DNA of 64,000 nt from Corynebacterium aquilae DSM 44791 (GCF_001941445.1 NZ_CP009245.1:2193992-2257991); one strand, 5' to 3'; positions 1 to 11,231 are shown, counted from the first letter of the stretch. Numbers and translations: made by a program. The notes: generated by a model from the sequence alone, not told the origin.

Positions 1-554
1 TGCTGGCTATTTATACCGATCAGCGCCTAAACCGCGATATTTTCGGCTATGAGATTCCCCCGGCGTGGATGAATTCGATCAACCCGGTGTTCATCATCGT
101 GTTCGCTGGTGTGTTCGCGGCCCTGTGGACCCGCATGGGTAAGCGTCAGCCGACCACCCCGACGAAGTTCGCCATTGGTCTGATTGTCATTGGTTTGGCT
201 CCGCTGATGTTCCTGCCGTTTGCTGGTGGCGGCCCGAACTCCACCCCGTTCATGGTGATCGTGGCGATTTTGTTTGTGTTCACCATGTCTGAGCTGTTGA
301 TTTCCCCGATTGGTTTGTCGATGGCCACCAAGCTTGCTCCGAAGGCTTTCCCGACCCGCATGATGAGTTTGCACTTTTTGTCGTGGGCGATCGGTACGGC
401 TTTGGCTGGTACTTTTGCCGGTTTCTACCACCCGGATGTGCCCTCCCAGGAGCGCATGTTCTACATCGTGACCACGGTGGTCATGATTGGCCTGGGCCTG
501 TTGCTGATGGCGTTCCGTAAGCCGATTGAGAAGGCTTTCGGCGGCGTGCTGTAG
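1..554 (+). CDS. Peptide MFS transporter (POT/PTR family), C-terminal part
   Basis: The reading frame is already open at the left window edge, so only the last ~184 residues are present. They contain several hydrophobic membrane segments and the sequence SELLISPIGLSMATKLAP, typical of the late transmembrane part of proton-coupled di/tripeptide transporters (DtpT-like POT family). The expected role is proton-driven peptide uptake across the cytoplasmic membrane. The protein ends in a short basic cytoplasmic tail. A strong hairpin terminator follows within 30 bp, so this is the last gene of its transcript. The substrate cannot be deduced from this fragment. Confidence 0.85.
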   Translation, partial: LAIYTDQRLNRDIFGYEIPPAWMNSINPVFIIVFAGVFAALWTRMGKRQPTTPTKFAIGLIVIGLAPLMFLPFAGGGPNSTPFMVIVAILFVFTMSELLISPIGLSMATKLAPKAFPTRMMSLHFLSWAIGTALAGTFAGFYHPDVPSQERMFYIVTTVVMIGLGLLLMAFRKPIEKAFGGVL

Positions 555-579
555 CAGCCGCGTGCGCCTGTTGCGGACA

Positions 580-630
580 AACCGCCCGCGTGCTCCCCGA
601 TTGTGGGGAGTGTGCGGGCGGTTGTTTTTG
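580..630 (+). terminator. Rho-independent terminator after the peptide transporter
   Basis: AACCGCCCGC at 580-589 pairs with GCGGGCGGTT at 614-623, with an inner CTCCCC/GGGGAG stem. It is followed by a T-rich run on the plus strand. Confidence 0.85.
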
Positions 631-658
631 TGCCTTTAGTCGGCGTGATGCCGGGGGG

Positions 659-2098
659 TTAGTTGAGCTGGAAGTGTTGTTGGGGGATTTCTCGCAGCTG
701 TTGGCGCAGTTCGAAGGCGAAGCCGGGCCATACGGCGGTGAGTGTGTTGGTGCGCCCGTCGACGTACCAGGCACCACAGCCGCCGCCTTCGGTCCACACG
801 GTGCCTTGCGCCATCTCGGCGAGTTTGTGTGCGTAGGCGTCGTGGGCGTCGCGGCGGGCTTGGAAGGTGGCTGCGTTCCATTTCAGTGCCTGCATGGCGG
901 CGTCTACCTGGGTTTCGATGATGTGCACCAGGGAGTTGTGGCCAAGACCGGTGTGGCGGGCGTTGACGGCGATCAGGTTGGGGAAGTCCGGGGCGAACAG
1001 GGTGTGCAGGAGCACATCTCCCCTACCCCATGCTTGGGACAGGCTTTCGCCGCGGTCGTTGAAGACCTTTTCGGCGTAGACGGGTTCGGCGACGTCGAAT
1101 CCGGTGCAGAAGATCAGCACGTCGGCTTCGATGGTGGTGCCGTCGGCGGCGACGAGGGTGTGGCCTTGTGCGTGATCCAGGGCCGAGGCTACGAGTTCGA
1201 CGTTGTCGCGGTTGAGCGCGTGATAGAAGTCGTTGGCAACCAGTACGCGTTTGCAGCCGGGCGCGTAGGTGGGGGTGAGTTTTTCACGGAGGGCTTCGTC
1301 TTCGATGAGGTTGGCGCGGTGGGCGTCGGCGAGTTTTTTCAGCATTGCTTGGGTGCCGGCGTGTCCGCGCATGGCCGGGTAGAGGGCTTCGCCGTGCCAG
1401 AAGCGGTAGGCGCGTTCGGCTTCGAGTGCCTCTGGCACGCGGGCGAAGGTGCGTTTTTCGGCCTCGGTGTAGGCGCGGTCTTCGCGGGGGATGATCCAGG
1501 CGGGGGTGCGTTGGAAGACGGTGACTTCGGCTGCGGTGTCGGCGATGGCGGGCACGACCTGGATGGCGGAGGCGCCGGTGCCGACGACGGCGACGCGCTT
1601 ACCGGCGAGATCGACGCTGTGATCCCAGGCGGCGGAGTGCAGCACTTCCCCGGCGAAGTCGGTGTCGGGGATTTTCGGGTCGATGAGGTGCCCGGTGGCG
1701 GTGATCAGCACGGTGCAGCGGTAGCTGGCCTGGTCGGTTTTGACGTCCCAGCCGCCGTCGCGGTAGGTGGCGGATTCGAGGTTTTCGCCGGGCCGGTAGT
1801 GCTGGTCAAGGCCGAGTTCGAGCGCGGTGTCTTCGAGGTATTGGCGAATTTCTGGGCCGGTGCCGTAGACGCGGGAGAAGTCTGGGTTGGGGCGCCAGGA
1901 GAAGGAGTAGAGGTGGCTGGGCACGTCGCAGGCGACGCCGGGGTAGGTGTTATCGGACCAGCAGCCGCCGAATTGGTGGTTGCGGTCGATGATGAGGAAG
2001 TCGGTGATGCCCTGCTGGAGCAGCCCACGGCCTAATGCGATACCGGAGAAGCCGCCACCGATGACGAGGACGTGGGTGGTGATGGGGGTGGTGTTCAT
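659..2098 (-). CDS. FAD/NADPH-dependent monooxygenase, Baeyer-Villiger type
   Basis: 479 residues. The N-terminus has an FAD-binding Rossmann motif (GGGFSGIALG), and a second nucleotide-binding motif (VVGTGASAIQ) lies near residue 160. Just before the second motif is FAGEVLHSAAWDHS, which fits the Baeyer-Villiger fingerprint F-x-G-x-x-x-H-x-x-x-W. Such enzymes insert one oxygen atom of O2 next to a ketone carbonyl, giving an ester or lactone, with NADPH as reductant. The gene lies 9 bp downstream of an alpha/beta hydrolase on the same strand and is probably co-transcribed with it; an IclR regulator is divergent. Together these suggest ketone catabolism: oxidation to an ester, then hydrolysis. 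The substrate is unknown. N-hydroxylating or flavin monooxygenase activity on S/N compounds is the main alternative. Confidence 0.8.
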   Translation of the reverse strand: MNTTPITTHVLVIGGGFSGIALGRGLLQQGITDFLIIDRNHQFGGCWSDNTYPGVACDVPSHLYSFSWRPNPDFSRVYGTGPEIRQYLEDTALELGLDQHYRPGENLESATYRDGGWDVKTDQASYRCTVLITATGHLIDPKIPDTDFAGEVLHSAAWDHSVDLAGKRVAVVGTGASAIQVVPAIADTAAEVTVFQRTPAWIIPREDRAYTEAEKRTFARVPEALEAERAYRFWHGEALYPAMRGHAGTQAMLKKLADAHRANLIEDEALREKLTPTYAPGCKRVLVANDFYHALNRDNVELVASALDHAQGHTLVAADGTTIEADVLIFCTGFDVAEPVYAEKVFNDRGESLSQAWGRGDVLLHTLFAPDFPNLIAVNARHTGLGHNSLVHIIETQVDAAMQALKWNAATFQARRDAHDAYAHKLAEMAQGTVWTEGGGCGAWYVDGRTNTLTAVWPGFAFELRQQLREIPQQHFQLN

Positions 2099-2107
2099 GA
2101 TGCCTGC

Positions 2108-2851
2108 CTAGTTGTACTCGTTGGCGATGGTGGTGCCCGGGGCGTGCCGTTCGGGGTCGTTGAAGAAGTCCGTGAGAACCGCGGTGATTTCTTGGGCGCG
2201 TTCCATGACCACCATGTGTCCGGACTCGATGTGGCGCAGTCGGGAGTTTTCAATGGCGCCGAACAGTTGCTGTTGGTGGTGCGGTGGCACCATGGTGTCT
2301 TTGGTGCAGGACACAATTAGGGTGGGTGCGGTGATGCGGCCGACCTCCCCACTGATGTCGATGCGGGCGTTGAGGTCCATCTGGGCGCGGATGAATTCGT
2401 TGATCGGCAACGCCTCGATGGCCGGGGCGATGGCAGCCGGCGGGGTGTGCAGGATGAAGCCCGGGGAAAACGCGCAGAAGGCCATGTATTCGCGGATGGC
2501 GCCGGAGTTTTCGTCGTACAGCTTCGACCAGATGCCGTTGCGGAGTTTTTGTTGGGCGTCGGTGGTGATCCAGCCGGCGATGAGCGCCAGGGCGCCAACG
2601 CGTTCGGGGTCGCGGGCGGCAATCGCTGCGGCGGCGACCGCCCCGAGGGAGAATCCCACCAGGTCGAACTCACCGTCGGGCGCAGCTTTCATGACCTGTT
2701 CGATGATGTCGTCGAGTTCGAAAGTATCCCCGGTGGGGCTCCAGTCGATGCCGCTGACATCCCGGTAGCGGCCGAGCATCGGCGCGATGGTGCCGTAGTG
2801 GCCGGCAAAAGTTCCTGATGTGCCGTGGATCATGACCAGTGGTCGGTTCAT
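2108..2851 (-). CDS. Alpha/beta hydrolase
   Basis: 247 residues from an ATG preceded by a good ribosome binding site (AGGAG, about 9 nt upstream). The longer open frame to 2905 has no such site. The oxyanion-side motif VMIHGTSGT is at the N-terminus. The nucleophile elbow GFSLG places the catalytic serine at about residue 68. VSCTKDTMVPP and ESGHMVV supply the expected acid and histidine. It is cytoplasmic, with no signal peptide. It is the first gene of a two-gene unit with the Baeyer-Villiger-type monooxygenase, so a role as esterase or lactonase on that enzyme's product is plausible. This is inference from context; sequence alone gives only the fold and triad. Confidence 0.8.
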   Translation of the reverse strand: MNRPLVMIHGTSGTFAGHYGTIAPMLGRYRDVSGIDWSPTGDTFELDDIIEQVMKAAPDGEFDLVGFSLGAVAAAAIAARDPERVGALALIAGWITTDAQQKLRNGIWSKLYDENSGAIREYMAFCAFSPGFILHTPPAAIAPAIEALPINEFIRAQMDLNARIDISGEVGRITAPTLIVSCTKDTMVPPHHQQQLFGAIENSRLRHIESGHMVVMERAQEITAVLTDFFNDPERHAPGTTIANEYN

Positions 2852-2918
2852 AGCGAAGGCTCCTGTACTCGCAGGTGGATTTGCACGTAGCTTTGGACGC
2901 CACAATGTGCAATATTTG

Positions 2919-2934
2919 ATACAGTTTCATGTAT
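2919..2934. promoter_or_regulatory. Possible operator in the divergent IclR/hydrolase promoter region
   Basis: An inverted repeat ATACA-N6-TGTAT sits in the 139-bp gap between the hydrolase and the divergent IclR gene. IclR proteins commonly bind palindromes between themselves and their targets, so this is a candidate site. It is short and unproven. Confidence 0.4.
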
Positions 2935-2990
2935 TCTCCCTCACACAATGAGCGTCGACAAGGGATTTAAGCAAGAAAGTTGTCCAACTA

Positions 2991-3740
2991 ATGAGCGTCA
3001 TTTCTAAAGCTGCTTCCGTAATCCGAGTCCTGGAAGCCATGGGGCCATGTGGTGCCACCATGGGTCAGATCACCGACGAAACCGGCCTGCCCCGCCCCAC
3101 CGCCTATCGCCTTCTCGACCAACTATCCGAAGAAAACATCACCCTCAATAAGAGCGGACGCTGGTACGCCCGTAACCAACTCTCACCCCACCTGGCGGAA
3201 GACGAGTTCGGCATCGTCGACAAGTACGCCCGCGAACTCGCCCACGTCACCGGGGTGACCGCCTATGTGGCCCAGCTCGACTCCGGGCGCGCCCTGTATG
3301 TCACCCGCGCCGATGGCACCAGCCCCATCCGCGTGTTCAGCGTGCGCGTCGGAGAATCCAAACGCCTCGCCACCAGCTACGCCGGCGTGGCCTTACTTTC
3401 CCGGCTCCCCCGCCGCCGCCAGGAAGCCGAAATCGAACACGTAGCCTCCCACATCCCGACCCGCTGGATGGTCAACGGCGCACAAGCCCGACGGAAGCTG
3501 TGGGACTGCCTGAATCAGACCCTCGAGCAAGGCTGGTGCGGCACCGAGGTCTTCATCCCCCAGGTCGCAGGTCTCGCCGCCCCCGTGCCCAACACCGAAC
3601 TCTCACTGACCATCTCCGGGGTGCTCAGCGACATCCCCCCAGAAACACACCCCCGCCTGGCCCCCGAGCTGCTGCGCATCTGCGCCGATCTCGGTCAAGA
3701 ACTTAACGAGCTGCGCGCAGCCCGCACCCCCAGCACCTAG
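2991..3740 (+). CDS. IclR-family transcriptional regulator
   Basis: 249 residues. The N-terminal winged helix-turn-helix (about residues 5-60, with TGLPRPTAYRLLDQL as recognition region) is followed by an IclR-type effector-binding domain. The domain includes VRVGESKRLATSYAGVALL, which resembles the conserved central IclR segment. IclR proteins are dimeric or tetrameric DNA-binding proteins that sense small organic molecules, often aromatic or ketone-derived catabolites. The divergent arrangement with the hydrolase-monooxygenase pair makes that pair the likely target. The inverted repeat at 2919-2934 is a candidate operator. The effector is not deducible. Confidence 0.88.
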   Translation: MSVISKAASVIRVLEAMGPCGATMGQITDETGLPRPTAYRLLDQLSEENITLNKSGRWYARNQLSPHLAEDEFGIVDKYARELAHVTGVTAYVAQLDSGRALYVTRADGTSPIRVFSVRVGESKRLATSYAGVALLSRLPRRRQEAEIEHVASHIPTRWMVNGAQARRKLWDCLNQTLEQGWCGTEVFIPQVAGLAAPVPNTELSLTISGVLSDIPPETHPRLAPELLRICADLGQELNELRAARTPST

Positions 3741-3750
3741 TCCACACACG

Positions 3751-3785
3751 AAAAAGAACCCCACACTGATGTGAGGTTCTTTTCA
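3751..3785. terminator. Bidirectional terminator between IclR gene and mdh
   Basis: AAAGAACC pairs with GGTTCTTT, with an inner CACA/TGTG stem. There is an A-run on one side and a T-run on the other, so it can serve both convergent genes. Confidence 0.85.
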
Positions 3786-3814
3786 CTTTGCTTGTGCTGC
3801 ACTAAACAGCAAGC

Positions 3815-5947
<2,133 letters not shown>

Positions 5948-6673
5948 ATGACGAGCACTGAAATCGATGTCGACCAGGGCACGGTAACCGTGGAAAAGGT
6001 CGTGGCTATCGCACTGGACTGCTTCGCCACCGGTGGTTTCGATGACACTCGACTCGAGTCCATCGCCCAGCGCAGTGGCATGTCCAAGCGCATGATCCAT
6101 TACCACTTTGGCGACAAGCGCGGCTTGTACGTCAAGGCACTGCAGCTGGCGATTGCGCGCCTGCGCCCGGACCCCAGCGAAATGGCCCTAGAGACCGAAG
6201 TCCCCGTCGAGGCGATGGGCAAGATCGTCAACGCCATCTACGACTGCATGGTGGAGGAAGAAAACTCCGTTCGCCTGGTGACGATGGAGAACCTTTTCGG
6301 CCAGGCCGACATGCTGCGTGGCGCCCCGCTGGCGGATCAGTCCTCGGTGGTGCTGCAGATGGAACGGATCTTGATGATGGGCCAGGATGCCGGCGCTTTC
6401 CGCCCCGGTATCGCAGCCGTTGACGTGTACGCCATCGTGGCGTCTTTGTGCATGTTCCGCGTCACCAACCGGGCAACCTTCGCCAACCTCTATGGCACCG
6501 ACATGACCGATGAGGAAAACCTCGATGGGATGCGCCGTCTGGTGCGCGACGCCGTGCTGGCGTTTTTGACCTCGAATATGCGCAACACCGGCGGAATGAG
6601 CTACCTGGTGGGCACTTTTGGCCAAACCGATGGTGGCGCGCAGTCGATTTACGAAGACCACAGCAGCCTGTAG
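5948..6673 (+). CDS. TetR/AcrR-family transcriptional regulator
   Basis: 241 residues with a GAAGGGA ribosome binding site upstream of the ATG. The N-terminal HTH is about residues 16-62, with GGFDDTRLESIAQRSGMSKR and the usual TetR end-of-HTH tyrosine/histidine pattern IHYHFGDKRGLYVKAL. The C-terminal ligand-binding part is all-helical with no recognisable specificity. It lies between mdh and clpX, a position shared with a TetR gene in C. glutamicum (cg2614 region, from memory). No obvious target is adjacent; autoregulation is likely by family habit. The ligand is unknown. Confidence 0.88.
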   Translation: MTSTEIDVDQGTVTVEKVVAIALDCFATGGFDDTRLESIAQRSGMSKRMIHYHFGDKRGLYVKALQLAIARLRPDPSEMALETEVPVEAMGKIVNAIYDCMVEEENSVRLVTMENLFGQADMLRGAPLADQSSVVLQMERILMMGQDAGAFRPGIAAVDVYAIVASLCMFRVTNRATFANLYGTDMTDEENLDGMRRLVRDAVLAFLTSNMRNTGGMSYLVGTFGQTDGGAQSIYEDHSSL

Positions 6674-6712
6674 AACCACCTCCTGCGCCCTCTTCGGGGC
6701 GCACACCACATG

Positions 6713-6759
6713 CCACTGCCCGGCAGCTTCTCTGATGTTAGGAAGCTGCCGGGCAGTGG
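6713..6759. terminator. Long hairpin between TetR gene and clpX
   Basis: An 18-bp near-perfect stem (6713-6730 with 6742-6759, 11-nt loop) is followed on the plus strand by a short T-run. It separates two convergent genes. Confidence 0.85.
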
Positions 6760-6800
6760 TGTTTTGGGGTGGTGTAGCCGGAAAGACCTTCGGTGGTCTT

Positions 6801-8090
6801 TTAGGCGGATTTGACGTGCCGGCCAGGCTGCTCGATGAGGTTTTCCACCAGGGTGACATCTTCTTCGCCGGCGACGTAGCCGGCGGTGATGATGACCCGG
6901 GCGATTTCCTGGTCGGGAAGGTCGTACATCAGCGGCATGAGGAGGTCTTCCAGGATGGAGCGCAGGCCACGGGCACCGGTTTTGCGTTCCAGCGCCTTGT
7001 TCGCGATCGCGGTCAGCGCTTCGTCTTCGAAGACGAGCTCCACCCCGTCCATCGCGAACAGGGCGCAGTATTGGCGCACCAGCGAGTTGCGGGGCTCGGT
7101 CAGCACTTTCACCAGGGAGTCGGCGTCGAGGTTGGTGACCGTTGCGGTAATGGGCAGACGGCCGATGAATTCGGGGATGAGCCCGAATTTGACCAAGTCC
7201 TCGGGTTCCACCTTGGAGTACACGTCGATTTCGTCGAGTTCTTCCTTGGAGCGCATGGTGTTGCCGAAGCCGAGCGTGTTGGAGCCCATGCGCTTCTCGA
7301 TGACTTTTTCCAGCCCGGAAAACGCACCAGCGACGATGAACAGGATGTTGGAGGTATCGACGTTGATGTATTCCTGGTTGGGGTGCTTGCGCCCGCCTGC
7401 GGGCGGCACGGCCGCAATGGTGCCTTCCAGGATTTTCAGCAGGGCTTGCTGCACGCCTTCGCCGGAGACGTCGCGGGTGATGGAGGGGTTTTCGCTGCGG
7501 CGGGCGATCTTGTCGACCTCGTCGATGTAGACGATGCCGCGTTGGGCGCGCTCAACATCCATGTCGGCGGCTTGCAGCAGGCGCAGGAGGATGTTTTCGA
7601 CGTCTTCGCCGACGTAGCCGGCCTCGGTGAGGGAGGTGGCGTCTGCGATGCAGAAGGGCACGTCGAGCATTTTCGCCAGGGTTTGCGCCAGGTAGGTTTT
7701 GCCGGAGCCGGTGGGCCCGAGCAGCAGGATGTTCGACTTGGACAGCTCGACGGCCTCATCGTCATCGCTGCGCTTGGTGGCTTGATCTTCCTGGGTCTTT
7801 AGGCGCTTGTAGTGGTTGTAGACGGCCACGGCGAGGGTGCGTTTGGCTTGGTCTTGGCCGATGACGTAGGCGTCGAGGAAGGCGGAGATCTCTTTGGGTT
7901 TCGGCAGGCGTGGGCCGGCCTCGGCGGCTTGTTCAGCGTCCTGTTTGGACAGTTCTTCTTCGATGATTTCGTTGCACAGCTCGATGCACTCGTTGCAGAT
8001 GTAGACGCCGCCGCCGGCGATCAGTTTGCGGACGAGTTTCTGGCTCTTGCCACAAAAAGAGCATTTGATGAGGTCGGAAGCTTCAGACAT
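6801..8090 (-). CDS. clpX: ATP-dependent Clp protease ATP-binding subunit ClpX
   Basis: 429 residues. The N-terminal zinc-binding domain has CSFCGKS and CNECIELC. The AAA+ module has Walker A GPTGSGKT, the pore loop GYVGEDVE and Walker [11 protein letters not shown]. The ClpP-docking loop is LGF (in NTLGFGN), a variant of the usual IGF. Sensor-region arginines follow (KTGARGLR). ClpX unfolds tagged proteins and feeds them to the ClpP1P2 barrel encoded just upstream on the same strand. A terminator and a 310-bp gap separate it from clpP2, so it probably has its own promoter. Length is typical. Confidence 0.98.
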   Translation of the reverse strand: MSEASDLIKCSFCGKSQKLVRKLIAGGGVYICNECIELCNEIIEEELSKQDAEQAAEAGPRLPKPKEISAFLDAYVIGQDQAKRTLAVAVYNHYKRLKTQEDQATKRSDDDEAVELSKSNILLLGPTGSGKTYLAQTLAKMLDVPFCIADATSLTEAGYVGEDVENILLRLLQAADMDVERAQRGIVYIDEVDKIARRSENPSITRDVSGEGVQQALLKILEGTIAAVPPAGGRKHPNQEYINVDTSNILFIVAGAFSGLEKVIEKRMGSNTLGFGNTMRSKEELDEIDVYSKVEPEDLVKFGLIPEFIGRLPITATVTNLDADSLVKVLTEPRNSLVRQYCALFAMDGVELVFEDEALTAIANKALERKTGARGLRSILEDLLMPLMYDLPDQEIARVIITAGYVAGEEDVTLVENLIEQPGRHVKSA

Positions 8091-8399
8091 GCGTTACTTC
8101 TACCGGTCCTTTTCTTTGTGTGTTGGCCAGACGGGGTGCGGTGGGCTGGTCCCGCGTGGGCGCGGGTTTCGGCCACACTGCTGTTCAACACAGCAGGGGC
8201 GCGTTCTATGCCCGACAGCAGTGGGCGCGTGCCGCGATGGTACCGACTTACTCTAGTCGGGGTTGGGGTGTTTTCTTTGGTGGCGCGCGGGGCGGAAGGT
8301 GGGGGCGCGCAAAAACCGACGCCTCCGCGGTGATGGTGACGCGGCGGAGGCGTCGGTTGACCGGGCCCCCGATACCAAACTGGGGGCTTGCGGTGGGGG
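8091..8399. other. clpP2-clpX intergenic region
   Basis: 309 bp. It holds the clpP2 terminator (8311-8358) and presumably the clpX promoter. No other gene or RNA structure was recognised. Confidence 0.5.
8311..8358 (-). terminator. clpP2 terminator
   Basis: A 15-bp stem (8314-8328 with 8344-8358) is followed on the minus strand by a U-run, the complement of AAAAA at 8311-8315. Confidence 0.88.
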
Positions 8400-9029
8400 T
8401 TAGCTCTGGGCGGAGAGCTTGCGGTACTCGAAGACTTGGTCGATGATGCCGTATTCCTTGGCTTCTTCGGCGGTGAGGATCTTGTCGCGGTCGGTATCGC
8501 GGCGGATGGTTTCGGCGTCGCGGCCGGTGTGGCGAGCGAGGGTGGTTTCCATCAGGGTGCGCATGCGCTCGATTTCCTTGGCCTGGATTTCCAGGTCGGA
8601 GACTTGGCCTTGCACGCCGCCGGTGGCGGGCTGGTGGATGAGCACGCGGGCGTTGGGCAGGGCGGCGCGTTTGCCGGGGGTGCCGGCTGCCAGCAGTACG
8701 GCGGCGGCGGAGGCGGCCTGGCCGAGGCAGACGGTCTGCACGTCGCAGCGGACGTATTGCATGGTGTCGTAGATGGCCATCAGGGAGGTGAAGGAACCGC
8801 CGGGGCTGTTGATGTACATGGTGATGTCGCGGTCGGGGTCGAGGCCCTCGAGGACGAGCAGCTGCGCCATGATGTCGTTGGCGGAAGCGTCGTCGACCTG
8901 GGTGCCGAGGAAGATGATGCGCTCTTCGAACAGCTTGTTGTAGGGGTTGGATTCCTTGGCGCCGAAGCTGGAGTGCTCAACGAAGCTGGGAAGGATGTAG
9001 CGGGAGGTCGGCATGGAGGGGGTGTTCAT
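8400..9029 (-). CDS. clpP2: ATP-dependent Clp protease proteolytic subunit ClpP2
   Basis: 209 residues. The serine protease triad is visible: Ser in GQAASAAAV, His in LIHQPA, and Asp near the C-terminal part ([13 protein letters not shown]). The substrate-binding glycine-rich strand INSPGGS is present. The N-terminus is extended compared with ClpP1, as in actinobacterial ClpP2. Actinobacteria assemble mixed ClpP1P2 tetradecamers that degrade substrates delivered by ClpX or ClpC. It lies 55 bp downstream of clpP1 on the same strand and is very likely in the same transcript, controlled by the ClgR-like site upstream of clpP1. Confidence 0.97.
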   Translation of the reverse strand: MNTPSMPTSRYILPSFVEHSSFGAKESNPYNKLFEERIIFLGTQVDDASANDIMAQLLVLEGLDPDRDITMYINSPGGSFTSLMAIYDTMQYVRCDVQTVCLGQAASAAAVLLAAGTPGKRAALPNARVLIHQPATGGVQGQVSDLEIQAKEIERMRTLMETTLARHTGRDAETIRRDTDRDKILTAEEAKEYGIIDQVFEYRKLSAQS

Positions 9030-9084
9030 GAGTGGGGGTGCTCCTTGGCTCGTCTGATCAGTGGTGGGGGTACGCGTGGTGGTG

Positions 9085-9669
9085 TTACTTGGCGTGGGTG
9101 ATGACGTGATCGACGAAGCCGTAGTCTTTTGCTTCCTGGGCGGTGAACCAGCGGTCGCGGTCGGAGTCTTTGGTGATCTGCTCGACGGTCTGGCCGGTGT
9201 GTTCGGCGATGAGTTCGGCCATTTCGCGCTTGGTGTGGGCGAACTGTTCGGCCTGGATGGCGATGTCGGCTGCGGTGCCGCCGACGCCGGCGGACGGCTG
9301 GTGCATCATGATGCGGGCGTGGGGCAGGGCGTAGCGCTTGCCTTTGGTGCCGGCGGACAGCAGGAACTGGCCCATGGAGGCGGCCAGGCCCATGCCGTAG
9401 GTGGCGACGTCGCAGGGCGCGTACTTCATGGTGTCGTAAATGGCCATGCCGGCGGTGACGGAGCCGCCGGGGCTGTTGATGTAGAGGTTGATGTCGCGGG
9501 AGGGGTCTTCGGCGCTGAGCAGCAGGATTTGGGCGCACAGCTTGTTAGCGATCTCGTCGTCGACCTGGGTGCCGAGGAAGATAATGCGTTCCCGGAGGAG
9601 TCGCTCGTAGACGGAGTCGGACAGGTTCATGCCTGCTGCTGCGGATGACATCAGGGGGGAGTTAGTCAT
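9085..9669 (-). CDS. clpP1: ATP-dependent Clp protease proteolytic subunit ClpP1
   Basis: 194 residues. The triad is visible as Ser in [11 protein letters not shown], His in MMHQPSAG and an Asp in the segment [25 protein letters not shown] forms the substrate-binding strand. It is the partner of ClpP2 in the essential actinobacterial mixed protease. It is the first gene of the clpP1-clpP2 unit. A perfect match to the ClgR operator consensus lies about 113 bp upstream of the start, which implies induction under proteotoxic stress through ClgR. That regulation is inferred from C. glutamicum. Confidence 0.97.
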   Translation of the reverse strand: MTNSPLMSSAAAGMNLSDSVYERLLRERIIFLGTQVDDEIANKLCAQILLLSAEDPSRDINLYINSPGGSVTAGMAIYDTMKYAPCDVATYGMGLAASMGQFLLSAGTKGKRYALPHARIMMHQPSAGVGGTAADIAIQAEQFAHTKREMAELIAEHTGQTVEQITKDSDRDRWFTAQEAKDYGFVDHVITHAK

Positions 9670-9781
9670 TGTCTCTCAATCGCTAATAGGAAAGTTTTTG
9701 TTTGAGCGCACGACCATGGGGTGCGCGGTGTGGGCTTCAGCCTACCGCTGTCGGCGGCGTTTCGGTGGGTTGAGGGCCGGA

Positions 9782-9799
9782 TGTTCGCTGACAGCGTAG
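9782..9799. promoter_or_regulatory. ClgR-type operator upstream of clpP1-clpP2
   Basis: TGTTCGCTGACAGCGTAG fits the actinobacterial ClgR consensus WNNWCGCYNANRGCGWWS (as I recall it) at every position. ClgR activates clpP1P2 in C. glutamicum and Streptomyces. Confidence 0.75.
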
Positions 9800-9808
9800 C
9801 AGGGTGTG

Positions 9809-9846
9809 AAAAAGCCCGCCCCGACCGTGTGGTTGGTGGGGCGGGC
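9809..9846 (-). terminator. tig terminator
   Basis: GCCCGCCCC at 9814-9822 pairs with GGGGCGGGC at 9838-9846. On the minus strand it is followed by a U-run (complement of AAAAA at 9809-9813). The ClgR-like site lies just beyond it. Confidence 0.88.
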
Positions 9847-9878
9847 AAGGGTCATGCCGGTGCTGGCATGGGAGGGGT

Positions 9879-11231
9879 TTAGTTCTCCTCGGAGTCGGCC
9901 TGCTCGGCGTCTTCCTCACCGTAGTACTCGCTGGGGTCGATGTTGTTGCCCTCGGAGTCGGTGACGGTGACCTTGCAGATAGCGGAGGCGAGTGCCTTGC
10001 CGCGGCGCAGGTCGGCCATCAGGGTGCCCATCTGGCCTGCTTCGTTGATGCGCTGGATGAACTCGCGGGGGTCCATGCCGTAGTTCTGCGCGGTGAACAG
10101 GATGTGCTGGGTGAACTCGTCGTTGGTCACCTCGGGCTGCTCGATGTCGGACAGGGCATCCAGGAAGATCTGGGTGCGCACGTTGTTGCGGGAGGACTCG
10201 CGGGTCTGCTCCTCGAACTTGGCGCGGTCCATATCCTGTGCGGACAGCAGGTTGTCGAGCAGTTCTTCGTTGCCGCCGACCTGGGCGAGCAGCTGCTGCA
10301 TCTGGGCCTGGGTCTGCTCCTCAACGAGGCTTTCGGGAAGCTCGAAGGAGACCTTGTCCAGGGCAGCCTTGAGAACCTCGTCGCGGATGGCCATGGCCTG
10401 GGCCTGCTTGGCGCGCTCCTCGACGGTCTCGGCGAGGTCTGCGCGGAGCTCTTCGATGGTGTCGAACTCGGAAGCTTCCTGAGCGAACTCGTCGTTAGCT
10501 TCCGGCAGGACGCGCTTCTTCACGCCCTGGACGGTGACGGTGATTTCGCCCTCTTCGCCGGCGTGGTCGCCGTTGGGCAGGGTGGCGGTGAAGGTGGCGG
10601 ACTCGCCGGTCTTCAGGCCGGTGACGGCCTCGTCGAGGCCCTCGATGAAGTCGCCGGAGCCAACGATGTAGGTCAGGCCTTCAGCGGAAGCTTCCTTGAT
10701 TTCTTCACCGTTGTGGGTGGCGGACAGGTCGATGGTCAAAACCAGGTCCTTGGCGGCCTTGGCGCGGGAGGTCTTCAGGGTGGAGAAGCGCTCGCGCAGG
10801 CGGTCGAGTTCCTTGTCGACCTCGGCGTCGTCGGTCTTGATCGCATCAACGGTGACGTTGATGTCTTCGAACTTCGGAACCTCGAACTCGGGGCGAACGT
10901 CAACCTCGGCGACGAACTCGACGAGCTTGCCGTCTTCGACCTTGGTGACCTCAACGTTGGGCTGGGAGATGACGTTCAGGTCGTTTTCTTCCACAGCCTG
11001 GCCGTAGCGGGACGGCAGCATGTCGTTGATGACCTGCTCGATGACCGGGCCGCGGCCGATGCGGGCCTCGATGAGCTGGCGGGGGGCCTTGCCCTTACGG
11101 AAACCGGGCACCTGGATCTGGCGAGCCAGTGCGGCGTAGGCCTGATCAAACTCAGCGGAGAGCTCGTCGAAGGGAACCTCGACGGTGATCTTCACGCGGG
11201 TGTCATTGAGCTTCTCGACGGAACTCTTCAC
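9879..11231 (-). CDS. tig: Trigger factor (ribosome-associated chaperone and peptidyl-prolyl isomerase)
   Basis: 450 residues. The ribosome-binding signature GFRKGKAP is near residue 45. It is followed by an FKBP-type isomerase domain (about 150-240, with GLTYIVGSGDFIEGLDEAVTG split by family-typical spacing) and a helical C-terminal chaperone domain. The C-terminal tail is highly acidic (EEDAEQADSEEN), common in actinobacterial Tig. It binds nascent chains at the ribosome exit tunnel. The neighbouring Clp protease genes make this a proteostasis cluster. The gene is separately terminated and likely has its own promoter. Confidence 0.97.
   Translation of the reverse strand: MKSSVEKLNDTRVKITVEVPFDELSAEFDQAYAALARQIQVPGFRKGKAPRQLIEARIGRGPVIEQVINDMLPSRYGQAVEENDLNVISQPNVEVTKVEDGKLVEFVAEVDVRPEFEVPKFEDINVTVDAIKTDDAEVDKELDRLRERFSTLKTSRAKAAKDLVLTIDLSATHNGEEIKEASAEGLTYIVGSGDFIEGLDEAVTGLKTGESATFTATLPNGDHAGEEGEITVTVQGVKKRVLPEANDEFAQEASEFDTIEELRADLAETVEERAKQAQAMAIRDEVLKAALDKVSFELPESLVEEQTQAQMQQLLAQVGGNEELLDNLLSAQDMDRAKFEEQTRESSRNNVRTQIFLDALSDIEQPEVTNDEFTQHILFTAQNYGMDPREFIQRINEAGQMGTLMADLRRGKALASAICKVTVTDSEGNNIDPSEYYGEEDAEQADSEEN

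Noticed and set aside
590..2035. Long plus-strand frame of 481 codons
   Set aside because: It lies opposite the monooxygenase gene, is extremely Gly/Val-rich and lacks family motifs: a GC-driven antisense shadow.
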